This document shows, in pieces, positions 36,472-45,900 of a stretch of 64,000 nucleotides of DNA. The notes under the pieces were generated by a model that was not told the origin of the DNA, ran no database searches, and was given only the letters and a program-made list of their open reading frames with translations. The first letter of the stretch is position 1. Each line of letters starts with the position of its first letter. Made by a program: the position numbers and the translations under genes. The stretch comes from Flavobacteriales bacterium (GTDB lineage: Bacteria; Bacteroidota; Bacteroidia; Flavobacteriales_F; PHOS-HE28): contig JADJLR010000002.1 of NCBI GenBank assembly GCA_016710015.1, positions 434,001 to 498,000 on the forward strand. The letters are read 5' to 3'.

Positions 36472-37446
36472 ATGAGCAACACGCGACCGATATCGGCCTT
36501 CATGGAGAAGCACTACCTGCACTTCAATGCAGCAGCGCTCGTGGATGCCGCGAAAGGATACAAGGCCCATTTGGCACAAGGTCGCAAAATGATGGTGACC
36601 TTGGCCGGTGCAATGAGTACCGCTGAACTGGGCAAGAGCTTGGCCGAAATGATCCGCCAAGGGAAGGTGGACATCATCAGTTGCACGGGTGCGAATTTGG
36701 AGGAGGATGTGATGAACCTCGTGGCGCACGACCATTACGAGCGAGTACCCAACTACAGGGACCTGACCCCGCAACAAGAACGGGCACTGCTGGACCGTGG
36801 CATGAACCGCGTCACTGACACTTGCATTCCGGAACATGAGGCCTTCCGTCGTTTGGAAAAGCATGTGGTGGACCTGTGGACCGCCGATGACAAGAGCAGG
36901 AACCGTCGATTTCCGCACCAGTACTTCTACGAAATGATCAACTCTGGCGTACTGAAGCAGTATTACCAGATCGACCCGAAGAACAGTTGGATGGTGGCCG
37001 CAGCAGAGCGCAACCTGCCTATCATCTGCCCCGGATGGGAGGACAGTACCTTGGGCAACATCTTCGCTGGCCATTGCATGGTCGGCGATTGCAAACCCGG
37101 CATGATGAAGAGCGGGATCGAATACATGATGTTCCTAGCGGATTGGTACACGAACAATTGCGGTGTTGAGGGCATCGGTTTCTTCCAGATCGGTGGTGGT
37201 ATCGCAGGGGACTTCCCGATCTGTGTAGTGCCCATGCTCCAACAAGACCTGCAACGCGAAACGCCGTTCTGGAGCTACTTCTGCCAGATCAGCGACAGCA
37301 CCACGAGCTACGGCAGTTACAGCGGCGCTGTACCCAATGAGAAGATCACGTGGGGAAAACTCGATATCGACACCCCGAAGTACATCATTGAAAGCGATGC
37401 TACTATTGTAGCACCACTCTTATTCGCGTACGTCCTTGATATGTGA
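36472..37446 (+). CDS. Deoxyhypusine synthase-like protein
   Basis: A 324-aa protein of the deoxyhypusine synthase family: LAGAMSTAELGKSLAEMIRQ, DIISCTGANLEEDVMN, IICPGWEDSTLGNIFAGHCM, FFQIGGGIAGDFPICVVPM and TTSYGSYSGAVPNEK. The active-site lysine of the family is probably the one in ITWGKLD. Bacteria have no eIF5A, the classical substrate, so bacterial members act on other acceptors; homospermidine synthesis is one known use. The preceding arginine decarboxylase gene supports a polyamine role. The next gene starts with GTG overlapping its stop by four bases. Family certain, exact reaction uncertain. Confidence 0.9.
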   Translation: MSNTRPISAFMEKHYLHFNAAALVDAAKGYKAHLAQGRKMMVTLAGAMSTAELGKSLAEMIRQGKVDIISCTGANLEEDVMNLVAHDHYERVPNYRDLTPQQERALLDRGMNRVTDTCIPEHEAFRRLEKHVVDLWTADDKSRNRRFPHQYFYEMINSGVLKQYYQIDPKNSWMVAAAERNLPIICPGWEDSTLGNIFAGHCMVGDCKPGMMKSGIEYMMFLADWYTNNCGVEGIGFFQIGGGIAGDFPICVVPMLQQDLQRETPFWSYFCQISDSTTSYGSYSGAVPNEKITWGKLDIDTPKYIIESDATIVAPLLFAYVLDM

Positions 37447-37835
37447 CCAAACGCCTGCGCCGGGCCTCGGTGCTTGAAACCATGCAACGCCTGATCCGCT
37501 CCTTCAATACCTTGACCGATGCGCTCAAGGAAACCCTACAGGAACAATACCCTGATGGGATCGACACCACGCACATCAAGACGATCCCCACCGCCAAGGG
37601 CGAAGTCCTACGGGTGATCGAACTGCTTACGGCAGATGCCATGTACCTGATCAAGATCAACCCGGAGAGTCGGGAAGAGATCGAACAGTTCCTGGATCAG
37701 GATGACGGCGGTTCGGATGACGGTGACGAGATGGAAGGCAACGACGAGCTGGAAGGTGCCGACGATGCAGACGACGATGATCCCGATGATGATGTGGCGG
37801 ACGATGCAGGAGATGACGACGATGATGAAGATTGA
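37443..37835 (+). CDS. Small protein with a long acidic tail
   Basis: A 130-aa protein of no recognised family. The start is a GTG that overlaps the upstream stop (GTGA); an internal ATG at codon 14 is an alternative. The first 85 residues are probably helical and mixed in charge (LETMQRLIRSFNTLTDALKE, ELLTADAMYLIKINPESREE). The last 45 residues are almost entirely Asp, Glu, Gly and Ala (DDDDPDDDVADDAGDDDDDE). Tight coupling to the deoxyhypusine-synthase-like gene suggests a linked role, possibly as a partner or target, but this is only positional. The acidic tail could bind polyamines or cations. A terminator follows. Confidence 0.7.
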   Translation: MTKRLRRASVLETMQRLIRSFNTLTDALKETLQEQYPDGIDTTHIKTIPTAKGEVLRVIELLTADAMYLIKINPESREEIEQFLDQDDGGSDDGDEMEGNDELEGADDADDDDPDDDVADDAGDDDDDED

Positions 37836-37857
37836 CCGGTTCATTACTTGAATACCC

Positions 37858-37892
37858 GAACGCCTCCGCTAACAACGGGGGCGTTCTTACTT
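37858..37892 (+). terminator. Intrinsic terminator after the acidic-tail gene
   Basis: GAACGCCTCC (37858-37867) pairs with GGGGGCGTTC (37877-37886) with one T-G wobble and a 9-base loop, followed by ttacttt. It lies 22 bases after the stop codon and before the VOC gene. Confidence 0.75.
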
Positions 37893-37935
37893 TCGGTGCA
37901 AGCAACGCCATAGCTCCAAAGATCGGCGCACGCAA

Positions 37936-38352
37936 ATGACCGGACCATTCCACCTCGCCTTCGCCACCACGGACCTCAAACGCATCAGAGCCTTCTACGG
38001 CAAGTTCCTTGGCTGCAAGGAGGGCCGCAGCGCCGAGACCTGGGTGGACTACGACTTCTTCGGTCATCAACTCACGATCCAAGAGGTACCCAAATTGATC
38101 AAGACCGCTCGGATCTACAACCCCAAGAGCAGCATCCCAAGCACGCATTGGGGCATCGTGCTGCCATTGGCCGACTGGAGAAAGCTGCGCGACAAATTGA
38201 AGAAGGTGGGCGTGAAGTTCTACATCGAACCCGGCGTGGTGATGAAGGGCCAAGTAGGCGAACAACGCAGCATGTTCATCGAGGACCCTGACGGCCATGC
38301 CATCGAGTTCAAGGCCTTCGAGGACGCTGGCGATCTCTTTCGTCGATCATGA
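37936..38352 (+). CDS. VOC family protein (glyoxalase/dioxygenase fold)
   Basis: A 138-aa cytoplasmic protein with two beta-alpha-beta-beta-beta modules. The first has FHLAFATTDLKRIRAFYGKF and LGCKEGRSAETWVDYDFFGH; the second has HWGIVLPLADWRKLRDKLKK and RSMFIEDPDGHAIEFKAFED. The His in HLAF, the His in HWGI and the Glu in AIEFKAF are placed as metal ligands would be. The substrate cannot be told from sequence. Its stop overlaps the start of the following miniprotein gene (ATGA). Confidence 0.88.
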   Translation: MTGPFHLAFATTDLKRIRAFYGKFLGCKEGRSAETWVDYDFFGHQLTIQEVPKLIKTARIYNPKSSIPSTHWGIVLPLADWRKLRDKLKKVGVKFYIEPGVVMKGQVGEQRSMFIEDPDGHAIEFKAFEDAGDLFRRS

Positions 38353-38546
38353 CGGCAAGAGGTGCCATTGTACTTCTCCTTTTCGGCCTTGGCGTCGGGA
38401 TCATTGGTAATTTGTTCAAGATCCAACATTGGCCGAATGCCGGACCGATCCTCATCGCAGCCTCGTCCATGCAAGCGATCGCCGTCTTCATTCTCATCCT
38501 GAAGGTTTCCCGCTACCCCGGTTCCAAGGAATTCCTGGACCGATGA
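38349..38546 (+). CDS. Small two-helix membrane protein resembling the GldL N-terminus
   Basis: A 65-aa protein with two transmembrane helices (AIVLLLFGLGVGIIGNLF and ILIAASSMQAIAVFILILKV). Between them is FKIQHWPNAGPIL, very close to the KIQHWPG-type loop after the first helix of the T9SS/gliding protein GldL. It has none of GldL's cytoplasmic part, so it is either a GldL-like orphan or simply a member of the wider membrane family. It overlaps the VOC gene by four bases and is followed by a terminator. Confidence 0.72.
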   Translation: MTARGAIVLLLFGLGVGIIGNLFKIQHWPNAGPILIAASSMQAIAVFILILKVSRYPGSKEFLDR

Positions 38547-38555
38547 GCACCAATG

Positions 38556-38584
38556 AAAAAGGCACCTGACCGGTGCCCTTTTAC
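38556..38584. terminator. Bidirectional terminator between convergent genes
   Basis: GGCACC (38561-38566) pairs with GGTGCC (38572-38577). An A run precedes the stem and a CTTTT run follows it, so it can act in both directions between the plus-strand miniprotein gene and the minus-strand MORN-like gene. Confidence 0.75.
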
Positions 38585-38605
38585 AATTCGGATCGTTTCG
38601 TTCTT

Positions 38606-39001
38606 TCAGTAGGTCCGGTGCGCGGCGAGCAAGCCATCAGCATCGTACTGCTTGCCGTGTCGAAGCTTTCCGTTGTGGTAGGTCAACTGGCCCAAGGGTT
38701 CGTCGGCCTCCGTGCGGAATTCCCAAACCCCTTGCCGCTCGCCTTCCTTGAACCCGGCTTGTGTGATCAGCGCACCCGTGTCCGTGTATTGCTTCCACAC
38801 ACCATCCCTCCGGCCTTGGTGGAAACATCCGATCTCATTCACCTTGCCGTTCTCGTGGTAGGTAATGAAATGGATCCGTTCGTCCTCGGTGTAGCGAGTA
38901 GCGCGCAATGTCCCGTCCGGCCAATACTCTTGGCTGAGCAATTCCTGTGCGCTGAGACCTGTGCCCAAACCGAGGAAAAGAAGAAAGAGCAAGTGCTTCA
39001 T
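38606..39001 (-). CDS. Secreted MORN-like repeat protein (second copy)
   Basis: About 131 aa from the internal ATG at 39001, which gives the signal peptide MKHLLFLLFLGLGTGLSAQ; the frame is open from 39049, but the longer start puts a polar leader in front of it. The mature part has repeats such as EYWPDGTLRATRY, TYHENGKVNEIGCFHQGRRD, GVWKQYTDTGALI and LTYHNGKLRHGKQYDADG, the MORN_2/YwqK-like pattern. It is similar in kind to the protein at 46-561 but not a near-identical copy. Function unknown; no toxin partner is adjacent. Confidence 0.8.
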   Translation of the reverse strand: MKHLLFLLFLGLGTGLSAQELLSQEYWPDGTLRATRYTEDERIHFITYHENGKVNEIGCFHQGRRDGVWKQYTDTGALITQAGFKEGERQGVWEFRTEADEPLGQLTYHNGKLRHGKQYDADGLLAAHRTY

Positions 39002-39146
39002 GGTCCTGTGTTCCACCTTGGAATTCTTCGAAAGTAAGGATTGTTTCATACCGAGTTAACATGGATCTAACATTGGAATTCGGCTGATCGATCCCGTTCT
39101 GAACCCGTTGAGCACCCTACTTTAGTCGGCCTTCCCGCAGCTACGC

Positions 39147-40601
39147 ATGGTCTTCAGTTCACCGGTCTTCTTGTTCCTCTTCCTGCCGGTGGTGTTGCTG
39201 TTGGTGCTATCTGCCGGTACGCTGAAGGCGCGGAACACGATCCTCACGATCGCCAGCCTCTTCTTCTACGCATGGGGAGAAACGCTGTATGTGGTGGTGA
39301 TGCTCGGCAGCATCTTGCTGAACTACCTGATGGGCCTGTGGCTCGGGGCAGCATCCACAAGTTCCGGAAGGAAGATCGCCATCACGGTGGCGGTGGTCTC
39401 CAACCTCGGCCTGCTTGCATGGTTCAAGTACGCCAATTTCATTGTGGACAATCTGGCCATCCTGTTGGATGGTTTCGATATCAGCATGACCACGATCGAT
39501 CCCGTTCAGCTACCGATCGGGATCTCCTTCTTCACTTTCCAGAGCCTGAGCTATGTGATCGACGTGTACCGCCGAGAGGTGCCCGAGCAACGAAAGCTGG
39601 GGAACCTGGCGCTCTACATTTCCCTCTTTCCCCAGCTGATCGCTGGACCGATCGTCCGCTATCAAGACGTGATGGACCAGATCGACGACCGCAGGATCGA
39701 CTTGGAAGGATTCGCCATCGGTGCCCGGCGCTTCATCATCGGCTTGGGCAAGAAACTCCTGATCGCCGACCACGCCGCACGCGTTGCCGATACGATCTAC
39801 GCGATCCCCGAAGGTGCCATGCCGGTGAGCGTCGCATGGCTGGGCGCACTGGCGTACAGCATCCAGATCTACTTCGACTTCAGCGGATACAGCGATATGG
39901 CCATCGGCTTGGGACGCATGTTCGGTTTCCACTTCTTGGAGAACTTCAATTTCCCGTTCATCGCGCGCAGCATTCGGGAATTCTGGCAGCGTTGGCACAT
40001 CTCGTTAACGACGTGGTTCCGCGACTACGTGTACATCCCCTTGGGTGGTAGCCGAGGAACCACATTGATGACCTACCGGAACCTACTGGCCATCTTCTTC
40101 TTCACCGGTCTATGGCATGGCGCCAGTTGGAACTTCGTGATCTGGGGACTCTTCCACGGCATGTTCCTGGTGATCGAACGACTGGGTTGGCAAAAGATCC
40201 TCGACAAGCTCCCTGCACCATTCGGCATCGTGTACATGATGATTGTCCTCAATGTGGCTTGGGCACTCTTCCACACCAACGACTTGGAGAGCGCTTGGAA
40301 CTATATGCGCAGTATGTTCGGAACGAATCCGCACGGCATCGGCATCAACTATCTCTCTTTCTACCTCAGCAACGACTTCGTCGTGGTGATGATCCTCGGT
40401 GCCCTAGCAAGCACTCCGCTTCTCCGGACGGTCCTAGCGCGGATGAAGGTCGGTCTCGCCGAGCGCTCTGTGCGGGTCCGCGCATTCTCCCGGAGCATGT
40501 ATGCCATCAGCGATGTGAGCGTGCATGCGCTGATCCTGTTGTTGTGCGCGATGCATATGGCGAGCAACACCTATGCACCGTTCATCTACTTCCGCTTCTA
40601 G
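39147..40601 (+). CDS. MBOAT family O-acyltransferase (AlgI-like)
   Basis: A 484-aa polytopic membrane protein. Hydrophobic start FLFLFLPVVLLLVLSAGTL, then the family blocks SLFFYAWGETLYVVVMLGSI, PIGISFFTFQSLSYVIDVYR, QLIAGPIVRYQDVMDQI, IQIYFDFSGYSDMAIGLGRM, NFPFIARSIREFWQRWHISL, WFRDYVYIPLGG and TGLWHGASWNFVIWGLFHG. The conserved histidine in LWHGASW is the catalytic residue. AlgI-type proteins move an acyl group across the inner membrane for attachment to an extracellular polysaccharide by an AlgJ/AlgX-like partner. Such a partner gene begins 3 bases downstream. Confidence 0.95.
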   Translation: MVFSSPVFLFLFLPVVLLLVLSAGTLKARNTILTIASLFFYAWGETLYVVVMLGSILLNYLMGLWLGAASTSSGRKIAITVAVVSNLGLLAWFKYANFIVDNLAILLDGFDISMTTIDPVQLPIGISFFTFQSLSYVIDVYRREVPEQRKLGNLALYISLFPQLIAGPIVRYQDVMDQIDDRRIDLEGFAIGARRFIIGLGKKLLIADHAARVADTIYAIPEGAMPVSVAWLGALAYSIQIYFDFSGYSDMAIGLGRMFGFHFLENFNFPFIARSIREFWQRWHISLTTWFRDYVYIPLGGSRGTTLMTYRNLLAIFFFTGLWHGASWNFVIWGLFHGMFLVIERLGWQKILDKLPAPFGIVYMMIVLNVAWALFHTNDLESAWNYMRSMFGTNPHGIGINYLSFYLSNDFVVVMILGALASTPLLRTVLARMKVGLAERSVRVRAFSRSMYAISDVSVHALILLLCAMHMASNTYAPFIYFRF

Positions 40602-40604
40602 GCC

Positions 40605-42995
40605 ATGAAGCTGATCAAACGCATCCTCCCCTTCTTGATCGGGCTCGCCGTTTTCGGCTGGACCTGGGAGCACACGAAAGCTCCTCCGGAGCCACGTGAG
40701 GATGTGCGGATCACCCTGTCGATCCGGTCGGATGTTACGGATGACATTGAGCTGTTCTTCGATACGAGCGGTACCGGATTCCATACCGAAGCCTCCTTGC
40801 GGCGAAAGCTGCTCTCGTCCATCGCCCTGCAAGAGTTGAGCTTCAGCCTCCCGCGAATGGACAGCTTGCATGGGCTACGGATCGACCCTGGGGACCACCC
40901 GATCCTGTTGGAGTTGCAATCGTTACGGATCGATGGACCCTATCGGAGCACGACATGGGATGCGCAGGACATCATCGAACGATTCGTGGTGACGAACCAG
41001 ATGGATACACTGGCCTTCGACCCGATCACGAAGTCGGCGCTATTGCCATGCAAAGGGAACGACCCTTTCATGACCACGGGAGCATCACTGCCGATGGGTA
41101 CGCGAGAGGTACTCTCCCCGGCGCGTCCGGTCATGCTGGCCTTCGTGAAGGCCGCCCTAGCGGGGATCCTGGCCGCACTCCTTACCGCGCTGCTTCTGTC
41201 CATGCGGTGGCGAGTACCCGACCTTCGGAAGATCATCGCAGGGCGTTCCTTGCCGGTTTCGCTGTTCGTGCTCCTATGCGCTGGTTCGATCTTTTTCGCG
41301 GTGTGCTCCTTCGTCAGCGGGATCCGGATCATTGACAAGGACAAGGAGATCCACGTGTTCGGCACCTGGCACAAGGCTGATGAGGTGCAGGTGTATTATG
41401 CCGAACGACCGGACACCTTCGATAAGTACCACTACGCTGGGCGATCCGTGGTCCCCAATCGCTCCCCACAATTGGTCCGATTCACTTTCGCATCGAGCAC
41501 CAACCTCCGGCACTTGCGCTTCGACCCGGGGATGTCGCAGGATTCCATTTGGCTTGACAGCTTGCGATTGACCAGCGGAAACGCCTCGATCACTTGGCTA
41601 CCCGAGGCCATGAAGGATCGTTTCGCCACGAATGAATACGTTGCCGATGTGCAGATCGTTGACGACCGCTTGCTCATCATCACCAAAGGCAACGACCCGT
41701 TCTTCCGGATCACAGAGGACGTGGGGCCCTTGTTCATCGAGCTGAACGGGAAGAGCGGGAACGGACCTGCCCCTTTCATCATCGCCGGCATAGCCGCGCT
41801 ATTCTTCCTCTTCGGTTCGGGCCAGGCCTTGGCGCGTTGGTTGCGTAGCCCAGATGCACACCATTCCGACATGATCATTGCCTGGGTCTTCGCCGTCGTG
41901 GTGGCTGCACCGCTGATCACGATGTTCACGGACACGGAGCCCGTGCTGGAGAACACTGAGAAACGCACCCTTGCCGAACGGCCCGAGTTCGAATTGCACC
42001 GTGCCTTGGATTTCCCGATCGAGTACACCACCTACTTCGCCGAGAATTTCGGGCTTCGCAAGGTGCTCTTCCGTTGGAATTCGTTGTTCAAGGCGCTTGT
42101 ACTGCGCACCTCACCACTACCGGAGCGCACGCTCTTCGGCAAGGATGGTTGGATGTTCTATGTGCAACCCGGTGCCATGGAGAAGTACCAAGACATCTGC
42201 GACATCAACGATCAGGATCTGGAACGCGTGGCCACACGACTCGAATTGCGCCGCCAATGGCTAGCGGGACAGGGCATCCACTATGTCCTCTTCGTTCCTC
42301 CGGAGAAATCGGCCGTTTACAATGACAAGCTCCCGGACCGCATTCACCGCTTCGGGACCCCGAGCTGTTTGGACAAGTTGCTCGTTTTGCTGAAGGAACG
42401 GACCCAGCTACAGGTGGTTGATATACGTGATACACTTCGCAGCGCGCGGGCGAAGCACGATGTGTACTACACCACCGATACGCACTGGAACCCGATCGGG
42501 GCATGGTACGGCTACAAGGAATTGATCGGTGCTTTGAATGCCGTCGACACCGCGATCACACCTCCAAAGCCGTTCACAGCATTCACCTTCCAACCGAAGG
42601 AGAACGACGAAGGTGATCTGGCCGTCATGATCGGCCTCAACGACATCTTCACACGCGTATCGCCGATGATGGCCCCGAAGGACTCGCTCTTAGCACGTGA
42701 TGTAGCAGTGGGTTCGTTCGCGAAGAGCGGTTTCTTCAAATACACACCGATCGCCAAAGAGATCCCAGGAAGCACCAAACCCCGGCTGCTCATGTTCCGG
42801 GATTCGTTCGCCGTGTATATGATCCCGTACCTGAGCGAGCATTTCAGTCACAGCACCTATGTGTGGACCCCGATCTTCCTTCCAGACGTGGTGATCGAAG
42901 AGCGACCGGATGTCGTGGTACATGAAGTGATGGAATTGTACTTGTCCGATCTCTTGGAAGACGACCTCGACCTTCCCCCTACGCAGCTGCCTTAA
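40605..42995 (+). CDS. AlgJ/AlgX-like SGNH acetyltransferase domain protein with duplicated N-terminal module
   Basis: A 796-aa protein. A membrane anchor (ILPFLIGLAVFGWTW) is followed by two copies of one extracytoplasmic module: about residues 35-160, with LHGLRIDPGDHPILLELQSL ending at PCKGNDPFM, and about 245-370, with LRHLRFDPGMSQDSIWLDSL ending at ITKGNDPFF. Each is followed by transmembrane helices (about 180-235 and 385-440). The last 350 residues are AlgJ/DHHW-like: PERTLFGKDGWMFYV, the Asp-x-His motif in TTDTHWNPIGAW, and the serine motif in LMFRDSFAVYMIPYL. It probably O-acetylates a surface glycan with the adjacent MBOAT protein. The duplicated module is unusual for AlgJ. The 3' end overlaps the convergent glycosyltransferase gene by four bases. 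Confidence 0.85.
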   Translation: MKLIKRILPFLIGLAVFGWTWEHTKAPPEPREDVRITLSIRSDVTDDIELFFDTSGTGFHTEASLRRKLLSSIALQELSFSLPRMDSLHGLRIDPGDHPILLELQSLRIDGPYRSTTWDAQDIIERFVVTNQMDTLAFDPITKSALLPCKGNDPFMTTGASLPMGTREVLSPARPVMLAFVKAALAGILAALLTALLLSMRWRVPDLRKIIAGRSLPVSLFVLLCAGSIFFAVCSFVSGIRIIDKDKEIHVFGTWHKADEVQVYYAERPDTFDKYHYAGRSVVPNRSPQLVRFTFASSTNLRHLRFDPGMSQDSIWLDSLRLTSGNASITWLPEAMKDRFATNEYVADVQIVDDRLLIITKGNDPFFRITEDVGPLFIELNGKSGNGPAPFIIAGIAALFFLFGSGQALARWLRSPDAHHSDMIIAWVFAVVVAAPLITMFTDTEPVLENTEKRTLAERPEFELHRALDFPIEYTTYFAENFGLRKVLFRWNSLFKALVLRTSPLPERTLFGKDGWMFYVQPGAMEKYQDICDINDQDLERVATRLELRRQWLAGQGIHYVLFVPPEKSAVYNDKLPDRIHRFGTPSCLDKLLVLLKERTQLQVVDIRDTLRSARAKHDVYYTTDTHWNPIGAWYGYKELIGALNAVDTAITPPKPFTAFTFQPKENDEGDLAVMIGLNDIFTRVSPMMAPKDSLLARDVAVGSFAKSGFFKYTPIAKEIPGSTKPRLLMFRDSFAVYMIPYLSEHFSHSTYVWTPIFLPDVVIEERPDVVVHEVMELYLSDLLEDDLDLPPTQLP

Positions 42996-45900
42996 AGGGC
43001 GATCTGGAAATCATGTACACCCCGGGAGAGATTCGGGTTGTAGCACGGATCATCCTTCACATAGCCGCTCCAGCGTTCCTTGAAGAGGCCCACTTCGCGC
43101 AGGTGCCTTTCGTAGCTCTCCTTGGTCATGTGTGGATGCCCGCGTGTGAGCGATTCGTAGTGGTACAAGGAAACATCCGGCACGTACACATTGCTGTAGC
43201 CCGCCTCGCGTAAGCGCAGACAGAGGTCAACGTCGTTGTACTCCACGGTGAATTCCGCTTCCCATCCGCCGATGCGCTCGAGCTTGGTGCGCTCTACCAT
43301 CATGCATGCGGCCGTAACGGCGCTGTTGTTATTCACCGTGTTGATGTAGTTGAAATAGCCCGGACCGTCCTTGTGGTAGCCTACGAAGGTGTGACCGGCC
43401 ACACCACCGAGTCCAATGATGACGCCCGCATGCTGGATCGTGTCGTTGTGGTAGAGCAGCTTCACCCCCACCGCTCCGATCGACGGCCGTTGCGACCACT
43501 CGTGCATGATCCGCATCCAATTCGCATGGATCACCTCGGTATCGTTGTTCAGGAAGAGGATCTGGTCACCGCTGGACTTCGAGATCCCGAAGTTCATCAA
43601 GGCCGAGAAGTTGAACGGCACGTTGTGTTCGTACCACTTGAATCTCTCCGGCTGCAAGCGTTGCATCTCCTTCATGAAGGCAAAGAATGCCGGCTCCTTG
43701 CTGTTGTTGCTCACCACGATCACTTCGAAATCCGGATGATCGGTCAAGTTGAACAAGGAATGCACGCAGGTGGCGAGCACCTCAGTCATGTCCTTCGTGG
43801 GAATGATCACGCTCACCTTGCCGCGCAATGGGGCCGTGAACCGGATCCCGTAGCCCCGGTAGCCGGGTAAGAAGGAGACCTCTGCTGGTTCATCCCTACG
43901 TTGCAAAGCTTCCGTAAGCGCATTGCGCGCAGCTTGATAGGCGTAGGGCTTCACCTCTTCACTTCGTGCCGCGCTCGCAGCATGGATGCGCCAGTGGTAC
44001 AGCACGCGCGGCACATGTTCGATACGCTTGGCTTTTTCAGTGGCCCGAAGTATCAGATCGTAGTCCTGACTGCCTTCGAATCCTTCGCGGAAGCCTCCGA
44101 CCGCATTCACCAAGGATGTACGCATGACGACCAAGTGCCCGAAGTAGTTCCGAGACAATAGATGGTCCTGACACCACTGTGGCTTGAAGTGCGCATCGCT
44201 GTGCCGCCCCTCCTCATCCACTTTGTCCTCGTCGGTGTATATGATGTCCGAATCAGGCTTCATATTGATGCGCTTGATCACGTGATACAGCGCATCCGGT
44301 GCGAGCAGATCGTCGTGGTCCATGAAGGCGATGAACTCCCCGTTCACCAGTTCCAACGCACTGTTGCTCGCTTTGCTGATGTGACCGTTCTCCGTGCGGA
44401 ACACCACATGGATCCTCGGATCCTCCTTCATCCAGCGCTCAATACACTTGCGCACCTCGGCGTTCGGCGATCGATCGTCTGCGATGCAGAGTTCCCAATC
44501 CGCGTACACTTGATCCACAACGGAACGGATGGCAGCGTCGAGCAGCGCGATCGGCGGATCGTACACTGGCATGACCACGCTGATCAAGGGGCGTTCCCGG
44601 AACAAGTCGATCTGCTCTCTCTGATCATCGAGGTCACTGGCCCGTGCGAAGTGTTTGACCATCCATTGCTCATACGGGTCTCCTGAAGGCACCATGGCAT
44701 TGCGCATCTGCTCGTTGCCCAGAAGGATCCGCACCGGCTGATCCTCGGTCATGAGGTACATGGCCCGGAAGAACTTCGCCAAGAACTTGCGCACGATCCG
44801 CCGGCCTTTCTCCGAAACGAGGAATGTGATCCTCTTGATCCATCGGAAGCCGGACTTCGAAGTACCACTGGAGGTGCGCAACAAGGCCCGCATCTTGTTG
44901 TAGCCCTTGCGCAATCGCCAGAGCTTACTGCTTTCAATGGCCTTGATACGCTCCTCGTACTGGCCGATGAGCCCTTGCAAGGCCTTGGTATGTTCGCGGT
45001 GCGCCGTGAGCGCTTGCATCAGTTTATCGGTCTCCCCCACCAAGCGATGCGCTTCGACCACCAAGATCTCCTTCTCCTTCGCAGCCTGTTCAGCTTCATT
45101 CCGTACTGCTTGTATGGTACGAGATAGCTCTTCTACCTTCTCCAAGCGCGCTCGAGATCCGGTCTCTGCACTGGCGATACGTCGTTCAAGCTCCGCCTCT
45201 TTTGCACGCCACTTAGCATACAGATCGCGTTGTGCAACGACTAGCTCTTCTACGCGTTCAATAGCCTCCTTTGCGCGTTGTTGAGCTTCGACGAGAACAA
45301 GTCCCGATCGTTGCTCCGCCGCTTTCGCATTTCGCAGCTCCGACCCCAACCCTTTCAGCAGTTCTTCGGATCGTCTCCATTGCGTACGATCGTTCGCTTG
45401 GATACGGTGCAATTCAGACACCACGGTATCCACATGATCGGCGTAGACCGCACGATGCCTGCTCACGATGAGGTTGAGGATCCGTTGCCGCGTATCCGGC
45501 TCTGATGCCCGACCGATCAAGGATCCCTCTCGAACTCGGTAGTGGAACAAAGCACCGGGGATGTGATGGAACCCGTGCCCAGCGATCATCAAGCGTAGCC
45601 AAAGCTCCCAGTCTTCATAGCCATCACGCATTTCCTCGTCGAATCCCCCTACCGCATCGAAAGCGGAACGGCGCACGATCGCACAAGCGTCAACACGATT
45701 CCCGACGAGTTCTTCCGCGAGAGTGGGGACCCGCTGTTCCACGACCCCTGATCGGTCACCGAACTCCAACTTGTCACTGAAGACGACCGCCACTTGGGGA
45801 TCCGCCTCCATAACGGGGAATGCGCGCTCCGGATATTCCTGATCGATCCGGTTATCGGCATCCAAGAATAACAAGTACGGGGCAGTGCTGACTTGGACCC

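Noticed and set aside
36472..37446. True eIF5A-modifying deoxyhypusine synthase
   Set aside because: eIF5A does not exist in bacteria, so only the family and not that reaction can be claimed.
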